From Martinezella rhizogenes (GTDB lineage: Bacteria; Pseudomonadota; Alphaproteobacteria; Rhizobiales; Rhizobiaceae), in the NCBI RefSeq assembly GCF_027460065.1, contig NZ_JAPYZZ010000006.1, positions 62,001 through 126,000 on the forward strand: a stretch of DNA of 64,000 nt. Reading direction: 5' to 3'. This document shows, piece by piece, positions 26,916 to 35,735 of this stretch. Within the stretch, counting starts at the first letter, position 1. Each line of letters begins with the position of its first letter. The translations under genes were made by a program, and so were the position numbers. Under the pieces are notes generated by a model. That model did not search any database, was not told the origin of the DNA, and saw only the letters and a program-made list of their open reading frames with translations.

Positions 26916-29900
26916 TCAAGCTGCTTTCGGCTCCGCGGATTCCTCGCGTGCCGCTGCCGCCAGCGACTCGTCGACGTCGCGAAGCTGCCGGCGCTTGTCG
27001 GCAAGCTCGTCCGCGAACGCAAACAGGCCGCCCTCGCGGGAGCGATAGGAAGCAAGGCGCTTGTGCGCATCTTGCAATCGATGGCGATAGCGCTCCCTCT
27101 CGCCGTCAAAACCATCGAGCGCGTGCTCGAGGCGGGAGATGGCGCCAAGCGGCGTTACGGTTACCGCCAGATCGACCTCGTAATCCGCTCCGGTGCGCTG
27201 GAGGAGGGTCGTGTAGCGATACCCATCGTCCCTGCCGAACCGCTCGCCGGAATAGACGAGATCGAAGCCTCCGATCGATGCGATGACGCTCTCGCCCTCT
27301 CGCTGGAGCTGAACAAGAGTGAGAATTTCCCTCATCAATGCGCGACCGGCGGCTTTCCGTTCGTTGAAAGCCTCGCCGACGACAGTCATGGTAAAGGCTT
27401 CGGTCGCAGTCGGAACGAGGCGCTCGATATCCTTGCCGATTTCCGCCATCCGCCGCTCCGATATCTCGATATCGCGTTCGGCGTCACGGATCTGCCGGCG
27501 CACTGCATATTGATCGTCGTCATGGGCGGCGCGCAGCCGTTCGAGCCGGGCAATGTCCGCCTCGAGTCCCGCCTTCTGCATCAGTCGCTCGTCACCGCTG
27601 GCGATGGCCTTGGCCATGGCGAACTGATTGGCCGCCCCTTCACCGAGATCTTCGAGCCGCCTGATCGAGGTGTCGCCGGAGAGTGCTGCCGCAATGAAGC
27701 GGGCCTTGCGTTCGTTGTTTTGCCACATCGACGCATCAAGCGAGCCCTGGGTGGCGTAAGCGAAGATATCGACCTCGTCATGCTGGTTGCCCTGACGCAC
27801 GATCCGGCCCTCGCGCTGTTCGATCTGCGAGGGCAGCCAGGGAACGTCGAGGTGATGCAGCGCCTTCAGACGAAGCTGGGCATTGACGCCGGTCCCCATC
27901 GTGTCCGACGAGCCGATCAGGAAGCGGACCTTGCCGGCGCGGACGTCGGCGAACAGACGCTGCTTGGCCTCGGTCTTCTTGTAATCCTGCATGAAGGCGA
28001 TTTCCGAGGGCGGAACACCCATGCGGATCAGTTCATCCCGGATCCACCGGTAAGCGGAAAAACCGCGGCTCTTTTCCACATTGATGGTCCCGAGATCGGA
28101 GAAGATCATCTGCGCCGCACCTGGGAGATCAAAGGGCTTGCCGTCCGGTCGCACAAACGTGCTGTGCGACGTCTCCTGCCAAATTCGGAAGGCGTTCTGG
28201 ACGAGCAGGTTGAGCTTGTTGTCCGGCTCGTTGTCATTGTCCGCGTTGACCAGGCGGAGATCGATGGCGGCGTGTCGCCCATCGGTGATAACCGAGAGCA
28301 GGATGTCGTCGCCGGGCTGTGCCGGTCCCTCGCGCATTTCGATCGCCTTGATGCGGGCGTCGAGGATGGTCTGGTAGTTCTTGAACGCCTGCGTCGGCTT
28401 GGCCGTCAGGATCTGCCGCCTGCCGGTCGAGATATCAGGCACCTTCACGTATTCTCGGAGATCGTCCGGCATCACCACGTCGGCGAAGGACCGGAACATC
28501 GCAATCAACTCCGGCACATTGACGAAGCTCGCGAAACGGCTGACCGGCTTGTATTTGCCTGAAGGCTGGATTTCGAGTTCCGTGGTGGTGTCGCCGAAGG
28601 TCGAAGCCCAGGCATCGAACTCATGCAGCCCGCGCTCGCGCAAAGCGTCGGACCCGAGCAGCCTCTGGACCGAGAACATTTCGCCGAGCGTGTTGGTGAT
28701 CGGCGTGCCGGAGGCGAGAACCAGAGCCCGACCGGGGTTCGTCGTTTCGATGAAGCGAGATTTGACGTAGAGGTCCCAGGCGCGCTGCGAGCCGTTCGGA
28801 TCGATGCCTTTCAGGGTCGACATGTTGGTGGCGAAGGAAAGCTTGCGGAATTCCTGCGCCTCGTCGACGATAATCTGGTCGACCCCGATTTCGGAAATCG
28901 TCAGCAGATCGTCCTTGCGGGTGGACAACGCCTCCAGCCGCTCCTGGAGCCCTTCCTTAAGCCGCTCGAGACGCTTGCGGGAGACACGATCCTCGCTGTC
29001 GACCTTGGTCAGCAGCTCCTCGTAGAGCTCCAGCTCATCCTGGATCATTTGTTGTTCAAATGCTGACGGGACGGCGATGAACCGGAATGCCGAATGGGTG
29101 ATGATGATCGCGTCCCAGGTTGCGGTAGCGGCACGGGACAGGAAACGAGCCCGTTTGTCCTTCGAAAAATTTGACTCGTCGGCGACGAGGATGCGGGCAT
29201 TCGGGTAGAGCGCCAGAAACTCGCGCGCAGCCTGTGCCAGGCAATGTCCCGGCACAACCAGCATCGCCTTGGCGATCAGACCGAGCCGACGCTGCTCCAT
29301 GATCGCCGCCGCCATCGTCATCGTCTTGCCGGCGCCGACAGCGTGCGCGAGATAGGTCGAGCCCGACGAGATAATCCGCCAGATGCCGCGTTTCTGGTGC
29401 CCATAAAGAACAAAGGTGCCTGAGGCGCCCGGAAGTTTCAGATGGGAGCCGTCGAACTTTCGCGGCGCGATATTGTTGAAGCGGTCGTTGTAGACCCGCG
29501 CCAGCCGGTCGGTGCGATCAGGATCGGTCCACACCCAGTTCTGGAAGGCCGTCTTGATTTTCAGCAGCTTGTCGCGGGCGGCTTCGGTATCAACGACGTT
29601 CAGCACCCGCCGCTCGCCGTCCGCATCCTTGAAGACGTCGAAGATCTGCGGCACGCGGCTGTTCAGCGCATCGGCAAGCAACTCTCCGGCGTGACGTCGG
29701 TCGGTGCCCCATTCCGATGTGCCGGCGGCCGTCCATCCGAGCTGCCGGGCCTCAACGGTCCATGAGCCGAGCTCCGGCATGTGGTGGATCCTGATCTGGA
29801 CGCCCATCGTCTCGTGGACGAAGTCGACGATATCAGCGGACGGAATCCAGGGTGCACCCAGCCGGGCGGTGATATCAGACGGGCTGAGATCAGCCGGCTG

Positions 29901-32012
29901 CACCGCCTGAAGCGCACGGACGTTTCGCTCAAAGACGGGATCGAGCTCGGCCGCGGCTGCCGCGGCAGCAAGTTTGGTGCGCACGGCCCCGGAGAGGTAG
30001 GCGTCCGACGTCTGCCAGGAACCATCGGTCGGATCGCGGAAGACAGTGTCACCAAGCGCATCGAGAACCGCATCCGCATCGCAATGCAGAAGCTCGGCGA
30101 TATGGTCGAGGTCGATGCGCCCGCGTTCGTTCAACACGACGGCCAATGCGTCGGCTGCGGAGGTGATGATCGGCGGGGCAGGGGGCGCGATGACCCGTTC
30201 GGAGAAAATCGGCCCGGGCTTGGCGGTGTCGGTTTCGAGGTCGTAGTCCTCGATCGAGGCGACCAGCCAGCAATCGGGATCGTCGCGGAAGGGCTGCAGG
30301 TTGGGCTGGCGATGGGTTTCGCGCACCTCCCCGGTTTCGGGATCCTCGGTCAACGAGACGGTCGTGTGGTTGATCGGCCCGAAGTCGCGGACGAAGCTCG
30401 ACCAGGCGATCCGCAATCGCACCTGTACCTCGCGCCATGGCCGATCCAGTTCCTGGGCTTTCAGGACCTCGCGCACAGCGTCGCGGATCGGGATCAGCTT
30501 CTTGATGATGCGGACGTGCTTTTCCGAAATTCCATCACCGCTGCGGGCCTTGCGAACCTGCACCGTGACCGGCGCGCCGTCGACGACCTGCATGAGGCCA
30601 TGCCTGACATCGACGAAATAGCTGCCTTCGCGCACCTTGGCATTGTCGGGGCGGAGATCGACGATCTCGCCGAGCTCGTCTTCCAGATCGACGTCGATGG
30701 TGGTGGGCTCGCCATCATAGACGGCTGCCGGAAGAAGAGCGATGGCTGCCGTCAGCGCCGCGTCGAGCGCCTCGCCGGCGCAAGGCCGGCATGTATAGGT
30801 CTCGCCGAACGGACCAGAGGTCAGGGCATGATCGCCGAGCACGAACTCCGGATGCTGTGCGAACCACCGGTTCACGCGGATTGCGCCCTCGTCCTCGACC
30901 GCTGGCTGGACCTCCTCCAGGTCGAGCCACGAAGGATCACCTTCAGACTCGCCTGCCTTGCGCTTGCGGAAAAAGAGGATGTCGACCACGACGTCGGTGC
31001 CGGCGTCAGGCCGAAAACTGCCTTCGGGCAGTCGGATTGCGGCGATCAGGTCAGCGGATTTGGCGATATGTTCGCGTGCGGTGCGATCCGCCTTGTCCAT
31101 CGTGCCGACGCTGGTGACGAAGGCGGCCAGGGCGCCAGGTTTCAGGAGATCGATCGATCGGGCGATGAAATAGTCATGCAGCCGAAGACCGAGCGCACGA
31201 TATTGCCGATCGGAGCGAACAGTTCGATCGGAGAAGGGCGGGTTGCCGATGGCAAGATCGTAGATCGCATTGAGGTCGGCGCGCGCGAAATCTCCATTGA
31301 TGATGCGCGCCTTCGGCTGCAGCAATTTCGCGATGCGGGTCGTGACGGGATCGAGCTCGATACCGGTGACGTAGCTCAGTTCGCGATACTGTTTCGGCAT
31401 CAGGGCCGGAAACAGGCCTGTTCCGATCCCCGGCTCCAGCACGCGTCCGCCGCGCCAGCCGAGGCGCTGCAGTCCCCTCCAGATTGCCCGAATGACGAAT
31501 TCGGGGGTGAAGTGGGCATATTGGGTGCAACGGGCAAGGGACGCATATTCGCCATCGCTGACGGCTGTTTCCAGTGAGCTACCGAGATCGTCCCAACCCG
31601 TTTGGAAATCGGTTTCCCCCGGCCGCCGGAACATGCCGTTTGCCAGCTCGCCGGCGCCGAAGCCCGTGAAGCGGATTAGCCTCGCCTGCGCGGCTGGAGT
31701 CACCGGCAGGTTCATCTTCTCGATTTCGTTGGCGGTGAGGATGGCCGCGACATTCATGCGCGCGCGTTCCTTCCAGGTCGCGGCGAGCCCGCGGTCGCCA
31801 TCGTCCAGATAGAAGTTGGCATGCTGCCGTTGTTTTCGCGGGGCCAGCCCGTTGGTCGCCGGCAGAGCCCGCGCCGGCGCAGGAGAGGGCGGGGTCGGAT
31901 CGGGCTCGTCGTCGTTGGCGGCAAAACCGCCGAACGCAGTGACGCCAAGACCAAGTCCTGATGACAAAGCGCTGCTACCAAACATATCGAGGGTGAAGGG
32001 ATCGGTGCTCAT
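26916..32012 (-). CDS. DNA methylase / SNF2-type helicase fusion protein (DarB-like)
   Basis: Giant protein of 1698 residues. The ATG at 32012 has AAGGAGC five bases upstream; the extension to 32630 is not supported. The N-terminal third has an N6-adenine methylase fold: VLEPGIGTGLFPALM (SAM binding) and AIGNPPFSD (catalytic NPPF). The second half is a helicase with Walker A AHAVGAGKTMTMAAA, motif II QIIVDEAQEF, motif III LVLASGTPITN and the C-terminal GTGVNAQLRLKALHHLD ... QREGRIVRQGNQ. A coiled coil follows near the end. The plan resembles phage P1 DarB and similar proteins of rhizobial plasmids, which help incoming DNA avoid restriction; that role is inferred here. Confidence 0.85.
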   Translation of the reverse strand: MSTDPFTLDMFGSSALSSGLGLGVTAFGGFAANDDEPDPTPPSPAPARALPATNGLAPRKQRQHANFYLDDGDRGLAATWKERARMNVAAILTANEIEKMNLPVTPAAQARLIRFTGFGAGELANGMFRRPGETDFQTGWDDLGSSLETAVSDGEYASLARCTQYAHFTPEFVIRAIWRGLQRLGWRGGRVLEPGIGTGLFPALMPKQYRELSYVTGIELDPVTTRIAKLLQPKARIINGDFARADLNAIYDLAIGNPPFSDRTVRSDRQYRALGLRLHDYFIARSIDLLKPGALAAFVTSVGTMDKADRTAREHIAKSADLIAAIRLPEGSFRPDAGTDVVVDILFFRKRKAGESEGDPSWLDLEEVQPAVEDEGAIRVNRWFAQHPEFVLGDHALTSGPFGETYTCRPCAGEALDAALTAAIALLPAAVYDGEPTTIDVDLEDELGEIVDLRPDNAKVREGSYFVDVRHGLMQVVDGAPVTVQVRKARSGDGISEKHVRIIKKLIPIRDAVREVLKAQELDRPWREVQVRLRIAWSSFVRDFGPINHTTVSLTEDPETGEVRETHRQPNLQPFRDDPDCWLVASIEDYDLETDTAKPGPIFSERVIAPPAPPIITSAADALAVVLNERGRIDLDHIAELLHCDADAVLDALGDTVFRDPTDGSWQTSDAYLSGAVRTKLAAAAAAAELDPVFERNVRALQAVQPADLSPSDITARLGAPWIPSADIVDFVHETMGVQIRIHHMPELGSWTVEARQLGWTAAGTSEWGTDRRHAGELLADALNSRVPQIFDVFKDADGERRVLNVVDTEAARDKLLKIKTAFQNWVWTDPDRTDRLARVYNDRFNNIAPRKFDGSHLKLPGASGTFVLYGHQKRGIWRIISSGSTYLAHAVGAGKTMTMAAAIMEQRRLGLIAKAMLVVPGHCLAQAAREFLALYPNARILVADESNFSKDKRARFLSRAATATWDAIIITHSAFRFIAVPSAFEQQMIQDELELYEELLTKVDSEDRVSRKRLERLKEGLQERLEALSTRKDDLLTISEIGVDQIIVDEAQEFRKLSFATNMSTLKGIDPNGSQRAWDLYVKSRFIETTNPGRALVLASGTPITNTLGEMFSVQRLLGSDALRERGLHEFDAWASTFGDTTTELEIQPSGKYKPVSRFASFVNVPELIAMFRSFADVVMPDDLREYVKVPDISTGRRQILTAKPTQAFKNYQTILDARIKAIEMREGPAQPGDDILLSVITDGRHAAIDLRLVNADNDNEPDNKLNLLVQNAFRIWQETSHSTFVRPDGKPFDLPGAAQMIFSDLGTINVEKSRGFSAYRWIRDELIRMGVPPSEIAFMQDYKKTEAKQRLFADVRAGKVRFLIGSSDTMGTGVNAQLRLKALHHLDVPWLPSQIEQREGRIVRQGNQHDEVDIFAYATQGSLDASMWQNNERKARFIAAALSGDTSIRRLEDLGEGAANQFAMAKAIASGDERLMQKAGLEADIARLERLRAAHDDDQYAVRRQIRDAERDIEISERRMAEIGKDIERLVPTATEAFTMTVVGEAFNERKAAGRALMREILTLVQLQREGESVIASIGGFDLVYSGERFGRDDGYRYTTLLQRTGADYEVDLAVTVTPLGAISRLEHALDGFDGERERYRHRLQDAHKRLASYRSREGGLFAFADELADKRRQLRDVDESLAAAAREESAEPKAA

Positions 32013-32158
32013 CGAAAGCTCCTTGTGAACAAGCGTCATCGATCCGCCGCAAGCGACAGTCGAGGAACGCGAAGGGGTGGAGGGGGCCGCCTGCATGGGC
32101 TGCGCGGCTATCGTGGGCCGAGCGCGATTTCTTCGCGCACGGATGCAAACGAAAACTC

Positions 32159-32764
32159 TCAAGCCGCGATCGGCGCGGGGAGGTGGCGCAGTTGTACCGG
32201 CAGCTTGGCGGCGATCTCGTCCTCGCTGAGGTCTTCCAGCAGCTTCAGAAACGTGCCGCCTTTGCCGCAGTAGAGCATCACCGTGCGTTTGCCGCGCGAA
32301 ACCTCTGGCCAGCGCTCGCCGGCATAGCCGCGGTAGTCGTCCGCTGTGCTGCTCCAGATATGCTCGAGGCGCTCCTCGCGTGTCATGGCCCGGACGGGGC
32401 GGCTCGCGCGCTCGATAATCGCAAGGCGCATGGTCTCGACGGACGCTTTGTCGGAAAGGTCGCAATAGCCGTGAAAATAGCGGATCGCCTCGTCGATCCG
32501 GAGCGCGAAGAACACTGATGTCACCGAGCCGGTCAGGAACTCGCGCATCGCGAACATCGAACCGCGGACCCAGAGCGGCGGCAGGATTTCGAACATATAG
32601 TCGTGCTCGGCCTCGCCGATCTCGAACCATTCGCCGGCATAGAGCGCCATTGCATCGTCTTCCCAGCGGTTGGGCCGCTGTAGATGACGGTCGAACATTC
32701 GGAACATCTGCGGCCGGCTTGCGACGCCCTGGAAGACTTTTCGGATTGCGGGAGAGGGGTTCAT
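32159..32764 (-). CDS. Conserved plasmid protein, DUF1419-like
   Basis: A 201-residue protein starting MNPSPAIRKVFQGVASRPQMFRMFDRHLQRP, with RWEDDAMALYAGEWFEIGEAEHDYMFEILPPLW as the most characteristic stretch; I associate it with DUF1419, a family known mainly from rhizobial plasmids. AAGGAGC precedes the ATG at 32764. Function unknown. It stands between the Toprim gene and the methylase-helicase gene, all in one direction with gaps of 65 and 146 bases. Confidence 0.65.
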   Translation of the reverse strand: MNPSPAIRKVFQGVASRPQMFRMFDRHLQRPNRWEDDAMALYAGEWFEIGEAEHDYMFEILPPLWVRGSMFAMREFLTGSVTSVFFALRIDEAIRYFHGYCDLSDKASVETMRLAIIERASRPVRAMTREERLEHIWSSTADDYRGYAGERWPEVSRGKRTVMLYCGKGGTFLKLLEDLSEDEIAAKLPVQLRHLPAPIAA

Positions 32765-32828
32765 CTGCAGCTCCTTCGGAGGTTTCGGGCCGAAGCGCGG
32801 CACTGTCCTTACGACCTTGCCTTCCTCT

Positions 32829-33857
32829 TCAGTCCTTCATGACCCCTTGCCCGCTGCCGGTATCGCGACCGTCGGGGTCAAGGGCCGGCTCCGCCGGGCG
32901 AAGCCTCCCTTGACGCGGATGGCGCGCATGCGGCACGTCTCCTTCCGTCCTCTCCCTCTTTTCCTTTTCCCTTATCTTCAGGGTTTCGTTCCAATCCTCC
33001 TCTGGCGGCCGAAGTCGCGTCCAGTCGCAGCCTGCATCGTCGGCAAGCGTCCGCAGCCGTTCGGCAAACATGTCGCCCTGCGGATTGGCGTCCGTTGCTG
33101 CAACCATCTGGACGCCCGGTTTCGAGGCCAACTCCCGCAATGCCGCCTCCGCGGTCGGTGACCATCCGCCACCAGTGCTGAGATAAACCGTGCCCTCCCG
33201 CAAAGCTTCGATTGCCGCAAGACTCATGGCATCGATCGCAGCTTCCGTGACGGCCAGGCGCAACGCGCTGTCTGAACCGAAACGGAAAAGAACCTTGGTT
33301 CCTCCGGACGCAAAACCCCGGAATTGCGGACCGCGCGCCTCCCAACCGGTCAAAACCCCGGTATGATCTCGGTGCGCCGCCCACATGCTGCCGTGCGGAC
33401 CTTCCCGCAGTAGGTCCGCTCTGATAGCCGCTTTGATCAAAACGGCTGGCAGGCAACGCTCAACGTTCAGGTAGCGCCATGTCGACGAACGTGGCCACGG
33501 ACGACGGCGGCTCTGCCAACGATCGGGAAGAGAGAGGTCGCATCTCTCGCCATCCTTTGCGGGCTGCCACTTCGGCTCCGTGATCTGAAACCCGACGAGA
33601 TCCGCAACCCGTTCGGCGCCTTCGAGAAATCCGACACGATCGAGATGTTCGACGAGCCGGAATACATCGCCTTTCGCTTCAGACAGAGGATCGAACCATC
33701 CGCGCCCCTCATAGGTGACGATGATGATCTCACCGCCGCGCCGGAACTTGACCGCCCGCCGCGTGCTTTCCTTCGCGTCTATTGCAAACCCGGCGTACTC
33801 CAGCACCGCCGCACAACTGACCTGTTCGCGCAGCGCTTCAATCTCTCTTCTTTTCAT
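32829..33857 (-). CDS. DUF3991 and Toprim domain protein (primase-like)
   Basis: A 342-residue protein starting MKRREIEALREQVSCAAVLEYAGF. The N-terminal part resembles the zinc-less CHC2-like/DUF3991 region of plasmid primases (RGGEIIIVTYEGRGWFDPLSEAKGDVFRLVEHLD). The Toprim domain shows LAVTEAAIDAMSLAAIE (conserved Glu) and MVAATDANPQGD (acidic pair). GGAAAG just before the ATG at 33857 supports this start over 33890. Such proteins are thought to act in plasmid DNA processing after transfer; the activity is inferred. The last 40 residues are basic and variable. Confidence 0.8.
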   Translation of the reverse strand: MKRREIEALREQVSCAAVLEYAGFAIDAKESTRRAVKFRRGGEIIIVTYEGRGWFDPLSEAKGDVFRLVEHLDRVGFLEGAERVADLVGFQITEPKWQPAKDGERCDLSLPDRWQSRRRPWPRSSTWRYLNVERCLPAVLIKAAIRADLLREGPHGSMWAAHRDHTGVLTGWEARGPQFRGFASGGTKVLFRFGSDSALRLAVTEAAIDAMSLAAIEALREGTVYLSTGGGWSPTAEAALRELASKPGVQMVAATDANPQGDMFAERLRTLADDAGCDWTRLRPPEEDWNETLKIREKEKRERTEGDVPHARHPRQGRLRPAEPALDPDGRDTGSGQGVMKD

Positions 33858-33925
33858 TTTCTTTCCGATCGCCCAGCGATCGGCCTCCATAATCCTTGCC
33901 TGCCCGTCTGTTCACGGACGCCTTT

Positions 33926-34026
33926 CGGCAGGCCGCGAAGAGCAAAGACCGCAAGGGCGCGGACGCGCAATTGTCGGATCATGCAAGCTGAATGGGCCGC
34001 GGCGCAGCTTCCCTTGCGGCCTGCCG
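33926..34026 (-). promoter_or_regulatory. Structured leader J upstream of the Toprim gene
   Basis: CGGCAGGCCGCGA at 33926-33938 pairs with 34014-34026 at 13 positions (one wobble), 75 bases apart. It lies in the 203-base gap between the 58-aa gene and the Toprim gene. Confidence 0.4.
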
Positions 34027-34060
34027 CTCGCAAGCGGCACGCCAAGGGCGCAAAGCCGGC

Positions 34061-34237
34061 TCAATGGGCCGGCCAGGGCATGTACTCATGCACGACCGCC
34101 AGGTCGTCGTCGGCGTCGATCTCGTCGGACGGAAGGACGCCGTATTCGCCGTCGACCTCGAAGAGGGTGACCGGGACCATCAGGTCGCGGGAGAGTTGGA
34201 AGGCGTGGGACTGGACGATTGAAAGATCGTGCGACAT
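34061..34237 (-). CDS. Small acidic protein, 58 aa
   Basis: Starts MSHDLSIVQSHAFQLSRDL and ends AVVHEYMPWPAH. AAGGAGC seven bases before the ATG at 34237 fixes the start. Acidic middle (DEIDADDD). Unknown function; small proteins of this type are common in rhizobial plasmid backbones. First gene of the minus-strand block that continues with the Toprim gene. Confidence 0.6.
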   Translation of the reverse strand: MSHDLSIVQSHAFQLSRDLMVPVTLFEVDGEYGVLPSDEIDADDDLAVVHEYMPWPAH

Positions 34238-34511
34238 GTGAGAGGCTCCTTCGGGAGCGGGCCAATTCCCGCTCGATGGCTCCTCAAAAGGCACGGGGTC
34301 CGGGCGCGATCACCGCGACGCGAAGCGGAGGCGGCCGCAGCTTGCTAGCGGACCCTTTATGGGTTGATCATGGAAGATCCGGCATCGGGCCAGGACGCCA
34401 TCAAAAGAGAGCGGGATTGGTCTGCTTACGCCTGGAGTTCAATACACGCACGACTTTTGAGCTTGTGCGGATTTGGGCGCCCGAGATCGAAACGAAGGCA
34501 CGCTGCGAAGA
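34238..34511. other. Gap between the backbone block and the AraC gene
   Basis: No gene seen. GGGTCCG at 34296-34302 and CGGACCC at 34349-34355 can form a seven-bp stem and may be a short member of the leader family. The remainder has no recognisable element. Confidence 0.4.
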
Positions 34512-35435
34512 TCAGCGCGTTCGGACCGTTTCCGACGGTGTCTGCCCGAAGGCCTGAGAGTAAAATGCCGCAAAGCGTCCCATGTGGGTGAAGCCCACCT
34601 GCCGTGCGACCTCGGTTATCGAGACGATATTTGCGTCGGCGAGCAGAGTTTTGCGAGCGGCTTCGAGGCGGATTGTTCTCAAATAACTGAGTGGCGTCGT
34701 GCCCCTGAACTGCTGAAACGCCATTTGCAGTGCCCTGACACTTGTGCCAGTCTCGCGCGCAATCAGGGAGATGGTCAAGGGACGCGATAGATTGGCGTGC
34801 ATATACTCGATCGACTTTTTCACATACCAAGGCACAGCGGGCGAAACCGGTCCTGACAGACGCGGAAGGTAGTTGTTGGGAACGACCTTCAAAAGGGCGA
34901 TCATTGTGGCCTGGAACAGGCGTTCGATCGCCGCGGACGGCATTCTATGTTCTTCGGAAACATCGAGACAATGCCAGACAAGGTTGGCAAGCTCTACCAA
35001 ACGCGAGCCCCGCACCGTTGTCAGGTCGACGACGCGGTCGAATTCGACGTCCTGTGTGATCGGAGTGTCCAGCAACTCGCTAAGCTGGCAAACCATAGCT
35101 GATCTCTCAAACGTCATTACGATATAGCTGCGACCTTCAAGGCAGATGAGTTTTTCGACGTGGGGGAACTCTCCGAGAAAACCGCTGGTTTGGGCCGGGG
35201 TTAGGTGACTTGCGCCGGCTTCTGCTTCGTAGACGTTGTGCCGGGGCAAATAGAGCGCGTAAACGCCGCGCGTTCCTGGAAGCGTAATCGTATTGGTAGT
35301 CTGATGGCTCCTCATCCATGCACTGAACCGGCCGACGATGTAGTGCCTTTCCTCTTCGCAATTCTGGTCACGGCTATACCGGTGAAGCACCGCCGCTTCA
35401 TGACCTTCGAGATGCAGGAGTGGGGCATAGCGCAA
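34512..35435 (-). CDS. AraC-family transcriptional regulator
   Basis: A 307-residue regulator. The C-terminal 100 residues contain both helix-turn-helix motifs (LTISLIARETGTSVRALQMAF and ITEVARQVGFTHMGRFAAFYSQAFGQTPSE). The N-terminal 200 residues form an AraC-binding-like effector domain without recognised ligand motif. The start is a TTG at 35435 with GGAGGG five bases upstream, and no better ATG lies nearby. It lies downstream of tpi in the same direction and may regulate the metabolic array or something elsewhere; nothing in the sequence decides this. Confidence 0.88.
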   Translation of the reverse strand: MRYAPLLHLEGHEAAVLHRYSRDQNCEEERHYIVGRFSAWMRSHQTTNTITLPGTRGVYALYLPRHNVYEAEAGASHLTPAQTSGFLGEFPHVEKLICLEGRSYIVMTFERSAMVCQLSELLDTPITQDVEFDRVVDLTTVRGSRLVELANLVWHCLDVSEEHRMPSAAIERLFQATMIALLKVVPNNYLPRLSGPVSPAVPWYVKKSIEYMHANLSRPLTISLIARETGTSVRALQMAFQQFRGTTPLSYLRTIRLEAARKTLLADANIVSITEVARQVGFTHMGRFAAFYSQAFGQTPSETVRTR

Positions 35436-35494
35436 TTGAGCCCTCCAAATTTGAGCCGTCGGGCATGCGGCAGGGCATGCCGCGAGCCTGTCTC

Positions 35495-35515
35495 GGCGGC
35501 TACGTCCAAGCCGCC
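35495..35515. terminator. Hairpin between tpi and the AraC gene
   Basis: GGCGGCT at 35495-35501 pairs with AGCCGCC at 35509-35515 around a seven-base loop. On the plus strand AGATTTT follows. Since the flanking genes are on the minus strand, its role is unclear. Confidence 0.35.
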
Positions 35516-35534
35516 AGATTTTGGGCCTCTCGCA

Positions 35535-35735
35535 TCAATCGGAGGCCAAAAAGTTCACCTTCATGAGCGCATCCTCCATCGATCTTGCCCCAAGCGAGAG
35601 GGCCCGCAGTTCGAAGGCAGACCCTATTTCGTCGACGCTGTTACCCTCGAGCGAGGCGATTTCCCTCACGGCTTGCCGAGACGCCGGGGAAGGCAGATCG
35701 TTTCGAATGGCGACAGCTTCCAGATTATGTCCTGG
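35535..35735 (-). pseudogene. Short coding remnant overlapping the end of tpi
   Basis: One minus-strand frame reads protein-like text, AIRNDLPSPASRQAVREIAS then ALSLGARSMEDALMKVNFLA, to a TGA at 35535-35537. An in-frame stop lies within the end of tpi, and the only start is a GTG at 35667-35669 without a ribosome binding site. It looks like the 3' end of a gene cut by the arrival or rearrangement of tpi. Family unknown. Confidence 0.3.

Noticed and set aside
26796-28562. 588-codon plus-strand ORF
   Set aside because: Antisense to the methylase-helicase gene, whose helicase motifs lie in the other strand; long antisense frames are expected in GC-rich DNA.
29781-31577. 598-codon plus-strand ORF
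   Set aside because: Antisense to the same gene, with no ribosome binding site or domain.
32013-32630. N-terminal extension of the methylase-helicase to 1904 aa
   Set aside because: It overlaps the DUF1419-like gene in the same strand and lacks protein-like character; the ATG at 32012 has a strong ribosome binding site.
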